A stretch of 64,000 bases of DNA from Candidatus Leptovillus affinis (GTDB lineage: Bacteria; Chloroflexota; Anaerolineae; Promineifilales; Promineifilaceae): assembly GCA_016705235.1 (NCBI GenBank), contig JADIYP010000006.1:434001-498000 (forward strand), written 5' to 3'. Under the pieces are notes generated by a model that saw nothing but the letters and a program-made list of their open reading frames with translations, was not told the origin of the DNA and made no database searches. Positions 59,101 to 64,000 of the stretch are shown here, in pieces. Both the position numbers and the translations under genes were made by a program. The number at the start of each line of letters is the position of its first letter. The stretch's first letter is position 1.

Positions 59101-60604
59101 TGGCAAACCCGAGCAGGCCGGTGATCACCAAGGCGTCGAAAGTCTCGTTGTGCGAACGGTCGGGCGAGGCGTTGCGCGCCTCGATGTTGGCCAGTTCGGG
59201 CGGATAGAAGCGGTTGTAGGCCACGTACATAGACTCAGGGCCATAGCCGATGAACGGCCGTAAGAAATTCCACGTATCCGACCCGCCATTGGGGAAATCG
59301 AGCGGCTCGTGGGGCAAAATCAGGTTCAAAGCCCCTTCCCAAATCAGGGTTCGCACCCGTCCCGTGCCATCGTCGGCTTCCAGGAGCTGGCCCAAACGGC
59401 CGACACGCGGCAGTTCGCGCCACGAATCCAACGTGCTGACCACGCCGCCCGCAATCGGACTCTCAGCCAAGGGGGCAGATACATCTGAAGGCACATTAAA
59501 CAAAACCACCCAGGCGGAAATCGAAACCGCCAGCACAATCCAGCTCAACCAGAGCCAACGCCAGCCGCGCCGCGCCGCGACCAGCAAAAATATCAGCAGC
59601 ACAGGCACAGCCAGGGCGATGAGAAAAGCGACAAAAGATGTCATGCCGCCGGTGAGCGAGGCAAACCGGCCGGTTCGGGCCACTGCGCCCACCAAAAGCG
59701 AGCCAAGCAAATAAGCCAAACCCCCGCCGCCAAGCACCAAAAGCACCGCCTGCCCGGCTTCAGCCAGCCGGAAACGGCCGTGATCTTCCACGCCATTACG
59801 CAGCGCAACCAACAAGATCAGCACGAAGGCAAACAGGCCAACGCCCAGCCCCAGCCAGGGACCGCGGCTGCCAGACCAGATGATGGCAAAAAGCTGTAAA
59901 AAGAGAATGAAAATATAAATCGACGCCCGAATCACATCGGCGGAAGAAAGTTCTTCGTCGTTGAGGATGCTGTTGAAGGCGGAAATGATGCGCGAGACCG
60001 TCAGCGGGAAGACCATGATGAGGTAGGCGCTGATGAAGATGGCGTTCCCCATATGCCCGGCCACACGTTCCACCACACTGCCGGCCCAGGGCAGCGGATC
60101 ATAATCAAAATGCTGCAAAAAACCGTAGAAAGACACCGGGACGCTGGTGATGATGGCAAACGTGACCAGTCGATTCACCTGCTGGCGGGTACGCATAAGA
60201 TTGGCAATGAGGGCAAAGACGATGATGTAGGAAAAGGTGGTGTAGGTTCCTTGCAGGCGTTGATAGGAACCCGCCAGACTGATGCTGGGTGAAACGGAAA
60301 AGATGGTGGAGACGAGATAAGAAACCACCAGCAAAAAGATAGGTAAAGCGAAGGGAACGCGCCACACGGCCGTTTCCCCTTTCGGCTGCACCCACGCTTT
60401 TACCTGCCGCCACTCTTTCCGGTCGATAAATCGCACGATCCAGGCGGCCGACATCAGCACCACAATCGAACGCAGCAAGGTTAATTTATCTGGTTCAAAC
60501 ACCCGGTCTGAGTGAATATTGAAAAAAAGCGGCACCGCGATAATCGCGGCAAGCCAACCGGCCTCGATAAGGCCTTCACACCATTGAGAGAGCTTTGAAT
60601 TCAT
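56141..60604 (-). CDS. O-antigen ligase / TPR / cyclophilin fusion protein
   Basis: 1487 residues in one open frame. Residues about 1-470 hold 10-12 membrane helices with a Wzy_C/O-antigen-ligase segment ('FIGYGPESMYVAYNRFYPP', 'DRSHNETFDALVITGLLGF'). A second membrane block runs to about 960. TPR repeats cover about 1000-1290 ('YYLFLGRAFLERSTLTEDLA', 'KYYQEALSLSPQNSVIRNEY', 'LRAGQLNQELGDVAGAIAAY'). The last ~160 residues are a cyclophilin peptidyl-prolyl isomerase ('NQGFYDGTTFHRVLEGFMAQ', 'GILAMANAGPDTNGSQFFIT'). O-antigen ligase with TPR is common in this group; the added cyclophilin is unusual. First gene of a coupled pair with the WecA-like gene. Confidence 0.88.
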   Translation of the reverse strand: MNSKLSQWCEGLIEAGWLAAIIAVPLFFNIHSDRVFEPDKLTLLRSIVVLMSAAWIVRFIDRKEWRQVKAWVQPKGETAVWRVPFALPIFLLVVSYLVSTIFSVSPSISLAGSYQRLQGTYTTFSYIIVFALIANLMRTRQQVNRLVTFAIITSVPVSFYGFLQHFDYDPLPWAGSVVERVAGHMGNAIFISAYLIMVFPLTVSRIISAFNSILNDEELSSADVIRASIYIFILFLQLFAIIWSGSRGPWLGLGVGLFAFVLILLVALRNGVEDHGRFRLAEAGQAVLLVLGGGGLAYLLGSLLVGAVARTGRFASLTGGMTSFVAFLIALAVPVLLIFLLVAARRGWRWLWLSWIVLAVSISAWVVLFNVPSDVSAPLAESPIAGGVVSTLDSWRELPRVGRLGQLLEADDGTGRVRTLIWEGALNLILPHEPLDFPNGGSDTWNFLRPFIGYGPESMYVAYNRFYPPELANIEARNASPDRSHNETFDALVITGLLGFAIWQLIYISVFYYGFRWLGVLRTRLERNLLIGLWLGMGALSAILFSVWQSPAWLGVAFPFGSIAGLVIYLVYYAFFSPVPEEQTDPFAPNRLLLAGLLAAVLAHYVEVHFGIAIAATRLHFFAYVGLMLVVGYVLPQVQETAVATPASSRSRSKRAPSRTENGGLWGPVMLSALMLALMMGILGFEFTSFSPLPDVTYQSPADLPVSAIFRQSFFLDPGNGFADSPYAFVLLVLSWALGTVLVAAEMVKSGELQFPEDDVPLPDGRLQLLGAAYLGVGLVSLGLRFGLPAPPDAGPTWYLGRVLLMLWAGLCTWAAVRLLVNMSHARLTAGLVALSGLLFALPVMVAGGVVWGVGTAVISASLLWLVWTQSWRSSVLPIGVMAFTSLVIGLIVAYAQASLLQASLFVRPTETLDTIDKLLAFRVHEASQSAAFLTFVYLFVILILVFSAFALSSHRMSQTKTSGSAAAYVSLAVLGLVGLYLVSATNMRIVQADMVYKRGKPFDQQAAAQRDLQSWDVAIAIYEKAIAMAPREDFYYLFLGRAFLERSTLTEDLAEKETLLNEASAQLQIAQSINPLNTDHTANLARLNTRWTELTQDAAQRAAHLADAEKYYQEALSLSPQNSVIRNEYARLVYSLENDCAKALAIYDDAVKMDPYYDANYYGRSDTLVSCGADLPEAEKADNYRRALADIQAGLDLNPRNLQAWLRAGQLNQELGDVAGAIAAYEEVRALNTGESVPAWQVDYLLATLYRDAGNVDEAVAAATRALGAVPAESAPQIQTLLAELTGEAVPTPEPAPPVSLEGERPLTQLAPAERNNIFQSPPPMTIDPAGTYEAVITTGKGKMRLILFADQAPLAVNSFIFLANQGFYDGTTFHRVLEGFMAQGGDPTGTGAGGPGYEFQNETSDSLSFDRPGILAMANAGPDTNGSQFFITFAPAPWLDGGYTIFGELVEGEDVLNALTLRDPETNPTQPGDLIERIDVFEGGQ

Positions 60605-60682
60605 ACCACCACGAATCCTTGAGACTATTTTTGTACGGGAGTGAATGTTATCCTATCGACATGGGGGGGGCAAACGGGGTCA

Positions 60683-60770
60683 TACAGCTTACAGCTTACA
60701 GCTTACAGCTTACAGCTTACAGCTTTTAGCTTACAGCTTTTAGCTTTTAGCTTTTAGCTACCGCTTCATA
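60683..60770. repeat. ACAGCTT / TTTAGCT heptamer run
   Basis: About ten tandem heptamers of ACAGCTT changing to TTTAGCT, running up to the stop of the glycosyltransferase gene and into its last codons. A G8 run precedes it at 60662. Confidence 0.8.
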
Positions 60771-61841
60771 AACTGCTTCTACCCGGGCCACCATCGTGGG
60801 CGTGGTAAATTCGGCCAGCAGGCGGGCACGGCCGTTTGCCCCCATTTGGCGGCGCAGCTCCGGGTGATCAAGCAGATGAGACACGGCCGTGCTTAAGGCA
60901 TTCTCATCTTGCGGCGGCACAACCAGGCCAGTCAGCCCATCCTGCACCACAAACGACGTACCCGTGCCCACCTCGGTAGTAATGCACGGCAGCCCGGCGG
61001 CCATCGCCTCCAGCAGCACCAGGCCAAACGCCTCGGCGCGCACATTGGAGGGCAGCACAAACAGATCGGCGGCGGCATACAGGCGCGGCAAATCACCATC
61101 GCTGATGTCGCCCAAAAACTGCACCCGGTCGGTCACATTTAGCTCGGCGGCCAACGCGCCCCACGCCGAGCGCATCGGGCCATCACCGGCGATAAGCAGG
61201 CGAGCGGCCACCTGCGGCATAGCCCGAATGAGCGTATCGACTCCTTTGTAGTAACGATGACGGCCCACAAACAGCAGCGTGGGCAAATCGGACGGGGGCA
61301 AGGGCAGCGGTTCGGCTTGCAAAAAGGGCGCCGGATCGATGCCCAACGGCACGACCGTGCAATGATCGGCCAGGGGGTTGAGATAGGGCGAACTGGCGAT
61401 GTAATTGGGGCTGCTCGCCAAAATTCGCCCGGCACGGCGCAGCACGCGGCGCAGCAGCGGCTCATAGAGGCGCAAAATGGTTTGCTGCTTAACCACGTCG
61501 GACTGATAGGAGATGAGGAACGGCCGTTTCCCTCCCGCCACCAATTGACTGATTTCCCCCAACGGGTACGGAAATTGCAGATGCACAATATCAGCCTCCA
61601 GCGCGCCAAGTTGGAAGGGAAAGGTAACACTCAGCGGCGTCGAGGCGACCGTCGCCAGGCGGGCCGCCCGGACGACGCGCACCCCGTTCAGCAGCACGTC
61701 TGGTTTTTCGCCGCCCGGGTTGGTGACCAGCACGGTAACTTGATGACCGGCCGCGACCTGCGCTTCCGCCAGTGTTCTGATGTGGTTTTCGATGCCGCCC
61801 CGGATAGGGTGATAATCTTTGTAGACGTGTAGAATTTTCAT
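60747..61841 (-). CDS. GT4-family glycosyltransferase
   Basis: 364 residues. GT-B fold with 'HVYKDYHPIRGGIENHIRTL' at the start and the GT4 signature 'VLPSNVRAEAFGLVLLEAMA' (E-x7-E). 'GRHRYYKGVDTLIRAM' and 'LLIAGDGPMRSAWGALA' are typical of the C-lobe. It adds a sugar from a nucleotide donor, probably to the lipid-linked glycan. ATG 61841 with CCGAGGAAAC; the longer open frame begins without a ribosome site. The last codons fall within the heptamer run, so its C-terminus (YEAVAKS) may be altered. Confidence 0.92.
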   Translation of the reverse strand: MKILHVYKDYHPIRGGIENHIRTLAEAQVAAGHQVTVLVTNPGGEKPDVLLNGVRVVRAARLATVASTPLSVTFPFQLGALEADIVHLQFPYPLGEISQLVAGGKRPFLISYQSDVVKQQTILRLYEPLLRRVLRRAGRILASSPNYIASSPYLNPLADHCTVVPLGIDPAPFLQAEPLPLPPSDLPTLLFVGRHRYYKGVDTLIRAMPQVAARLLIAGDGPMRSAWGALAAELNVTDRVQFLGDISDGDLPRLYAAADLFVLPSNVRAEAFGLVLLEAMAAGLPCITTEVGTGTSFVVQDGLTGLVVPPQDENALSTAVSHLLDHPELRRQMGANGRARLLAEFTTPTMVARVEAVYEAVAKS

Positions 61842-62040
61842 GTTTCCTCGGTGCAAGTCCGCAAGCACAACCTGAAACTTGGGGACACGGCCGTTCATTT
61901 TAGCACTTCCCCACATCCTGCGGTAGCCTGATCTGACCCGTGCCAGGGCATCTGTTTGCCTGTGAAAATTGCTTCTAGTATGATTTCTTCATGCTTGGGA
62001 CGAAATTGGCCGCGATACGGCCGTATTGGGATTGGCTTGT

Positions 62041-63429
62041 GTGACCATACAAAAATCATGGCGGCTGCGCCTGACAAACATCACCGCATTTTCCTATCTG
62101 GGTAAAGAATTTTTTTGGGTCATCTTGGGTGAGGGAACCTCTGTCGTTGGCAGCGTGGTTGGGCTGCGCCTGCTCACCGATTACCTTTCGCCGGCCGTAT
62201 TCGGCGAAATCGCCCTGGTGATGACCATTGCCGTGCTGGTTAACCAGACAATCCTGGGGCCATTGGCCGGCGCAGCCCTGCGCTTCCTCTCCCCGGCCGA
62301 AGAAGCAAGTTCAACCGGCGATTACCTCCACGCCTTACAAAGCATGATCGTGCGCGTCAGCGGCTTTACGCTGCTGGCGGTGGCGGCAGTTTCCTTGGGA
62401 TTATTCCTCTGGCAGCGGTTAGATTGGGTGTTTTTCCTCATATCGGCCATCACTTATGCCCTGCTCACCGGGTTTGCGCAGATTTTAAATGGGATGCAAA
62501 ACGCGCTGCGCCAGCGTAAAATTGTCGCCTGGCATTCGGCGATGGGGCAGTGGTTACAGGTGGGATTGGTGCTAACGGCCGTGATCTACTTCGGTCCCAC
62601 CAGCCGCAGCGCCATGATCGGCTACGTCGCCGCCGCCTTTCTCATTCTGCCCTCCCAAATGTATTTCTTCCGCCGCAAAGTCCTCACCCTTCCCGGCATG
62701 GCCACCCCGGCCAGCCAGCCAGATACCCAAACCGCCCTGTGGCGGCGCAAACTACGCGACTATGCCCTGCCTTTCGCCGGTTGGGGCATTTTCACCTGGG
62801 CGCAAATGTCTTCCGACCGTTGGTCGCTGCAAGCCAGCGGCAGCACCAGCGAGGTGGGCTATTACGCCGTGCTTTACCGGCTAGGCTATTACCCCATTAC
62901 CCTGGCGACCGGTCTGGTTATCCAGCTAATTTCGCCCATTCTTTTTCAGAAAGCCGGCGACGCCACCGACGAAAACCGCATGAAGGCCACCTTACGCGTC
63001 AACCAGGGGCTGACAACGGCCGCTTTTTCGGTCACACTCATTGCCGTCATGCTGGCTTATTTTTTGCACCCGCTGCTCTTCCGCGTCCTGGTATCCTCAG
63101 AATATCGCTCGATTTCCTGGCTCTTGCCCTGGATAATGCTGGCAGGCGGGCTGTTTGCCACCGGCCAGGTGGCCACGATCAGTTTGTTGAGCGAAGTGAA
63201 CACCAAACGCCTGCTGCCGCCGAAGATCGGCACGGCCGTTCTGGCCACCGCTCTCAATTTTGCCGCCGCTTTTCTTTACGGCCTGCCTGGGGTAATCTTT
63301 GCAGGCGTCATTTCTGGCGCCGTCTATGTCGTCTGGATTCTGGCGTTAATCCGCCAAAACAACCGGCAAACACGCCGGCTGACTTCGCAGAAAGCCCAAG
63401 ACGCCCTGCAAACCGAAGAGGACAAATAA
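62041..63429 (+). CDS. Polysaccharide flippase (Wzx/oligosaccharide transporter type)
   Basis: 462 residues, about 14 membrane helices of the MATE/MOP type, e.g. 'SVVGLRLLTDYLSPAVFGEI' at the start and 'VGYYAVLYRLGYYPITLATG' in the middle. It would move the lipid-linked glycan made by its neighbours. GTG 62041 is proposed; TTG 62026 is also open and neither has a strong ribosome site. The next gene starts 5 bases after its stop. Confidence 0.85.
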   Translation: MTIQKSWRLRLTNITAFSYLGKEFFWVILGEGTSVVGSVVGLRLLTDYLSPAVFGEIALVMTIAVLVNQTILGPLAGAALRFLSPAEEASSTGDYLHALQSMIVRVSGFTLLAVAAVSLGLFLWQRLDWVFFLISAITYALLTGFAQILNGMQNALRQRKIVAWHSAMGQWLQVGLVLTAVIYFGPTSRSAMIGYVAAAFLILPSQMYFFRRKVLTLPGMATPASQPDTQTALWRRKLRDYALPFAGWGIFTWAQMSSDRWSLQASGSTSEVGYYAVLYRLGYYPITLATGLVIQLISPILFQKAGDATDENRMKATLRVNQGLTTAAFSVTLIAVMLAYFLHPLLFRVLVSSEYRSISWLLPWIMLAGGLFATGQVATISLLSEVNTKRLLPPKIGTAVLATALNFAAAFLYGLPGVIFAGVISGAVYVVWILALIRQNNRQTRRLTSQKAQDALQTEEDK

Positions 63430-63433
63430 AATT

Positions 63434-64000
63434 GTGACCCGTTCTTTCAAATGGCTTTACCGCCTGCTGCGCCCCGTCGCCGATCCTTTAAAAATGAGCC
63501 AGGGGCTGCGCGGCTACCGCTGGTTTATCCGAGATTGGCGCGCCTACAAACAATTGCCCCAGGCCGAACCTTTGCGCCTGACGGACGCCTACCCCCAACT
63601 GCATGACCGCACGGCCGTTTCCACCATCGACCCCCACTATTTCTACGTCAACGCCTGGGCTATGCGGCGAGTTACCGCCAATAAACCGCCCTATCACGTC
63701 GATGTCGCCTCCCAGGTCTTGTTTGCCAACCTCTTGGCCGCCACGCGCCCCGTGCTGTTTGTGGATTATCGGCCGCTGCACGTGGCCCTGAGCGGTCTCC
63801 ACTCGCTGGGCGGCAGCATTTTAGCCCTGCCGTTCGCCGACAATTCCGTGGGGTCGCTCTCTTGTCTGCATGTGGCCGAACATATCGGCCTGGGACGGTA
63901 TGGCGATCCATTGGACCCGGAAGGCACAAAAAAGGCGGCCCGAGAATTAGCCCGTGTCCTGGCTCCCGGCGGCGATCTTTATTTTGCGCTGCCGGTGGGC
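63434..64000 (+). CDS. DUF268/class I methyltransferase-like protein, partial
   Basis: 189 codons are visible and the frame runs off the right edge. A GTG at 63434 follows the flippase by 4 bases, so coupled. 'YHVDVASQVLFANLLAATRP' , 'ALPFADNSVGSLSCLHVAEH' and 'RVLAPGGDLYFALPVG' give the late part of a SAM-binding Rossmann fold as in DUF268/Methyltransf_11. It may methylate a sugar in the glycan made by this locus. Confidence 0.75.
   Translation, partial: MTRSFKWLYRLLRPVADPLKMSQGLRGYRWFIRDWRAYKQLPQAEPLRLTDAYPQLHDRTAVSTIDPHYFYVNAWAMRRVTANKPPYHVDVASQVLFANLLAATRPVLFVDYRPLHVALSGLHSLGGSILALPFADNSVGSLSCLHVAEHIGLGRYGDPLDPEGTKKAARELARVLAPGGDLYFALPVG

Overview
The window looks like a chromosomal segment of a filamentous Chloroflexota bacterium (Anaerolineae / Promineifilum / Ardenticatenia-like). 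This is inferred from its gene mix: STAND-TPR signalling, Ser/Thr kinase, NifU-like and YitT proteins, a T-box on valS, many Ser/Thr/Pro-linker lipoproteins and dense dispersed repeats. No rRNA or marker gene proves it. GC is fairly high in housekeeping genes and drops sharply in parts of the accessory stretch around 12.8-21.3 kb.

Layout: 1-5 kb holds a partial DJ-1/PfpI gene, a 53-residue secreted Cys peptide, a STAND ATPase/TPR pair and a histidine kinase with a lone receiver. 5-12 kb holds tlyA, a PA14 lipoprotein, a sugar-nucleotide reductase, an ABC-2 exporter operon and a damaged TetR gene behind a tandem operator. 12.3-21.5 kb is an accessory island: two 5'-truncated Rhs cores with different tips (HExxH-type and M23 peptidase), each followed by a lipoprotein, then MNT/HEPN, VapBC and BrnT/antitoxin modules. 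The modules are separated by arrays of a 51-bp repeat. 22-30 kb holds a sugar-acid cluster (SDR, LarA-like epimerase, gluconokinase) and a FadB/FadJ-type beta-oxidation protein. 30-43 kb holds CDP-glucose dehydratase, a NifU-like protein, a CopC pair, tiny coupled membrane ORFs, an MttB-type methyltransferase with its corrinoid protein, an MFS carrier, YitT, a CocE hydrolase and a sarcosine/methyltryptophan oxidase-like protein. 43-55 kb holds two tRNAs, a Ser/Thr kinase, FtsH, a membrane-GAF-HTH regulator, lysA and T-box-controlled valS. 55-64 kb is a surface-glycan locus: WecA/TagO-type transferase, a giant O-antigen-ligase/TPR/cyclophilin fusion, a GT4 transferase, a flippase and a partial methyltransferase.

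Three genome-scale signals stand out. (1) The palindrome ACGGCCGT occurs about 130 times by hand count against roughly 2 expected. It sits in genes (all frames), spacers, terminators and repeat arrays, like the cyanobacterial HIP1. (2) A hairpin repeat with an AGACCC-N-AAGGGTTT stem recurs seven times with a covarying base pair, often just after stop codons. (3) Three promoter regions carry 10-11 bp phased heptamers (TTTGYAG), the geometry used by SARP-type activators. Some of these may bind the HTH output domain shared by the STAND protein and the membrane-GAF regulator, which is inference.
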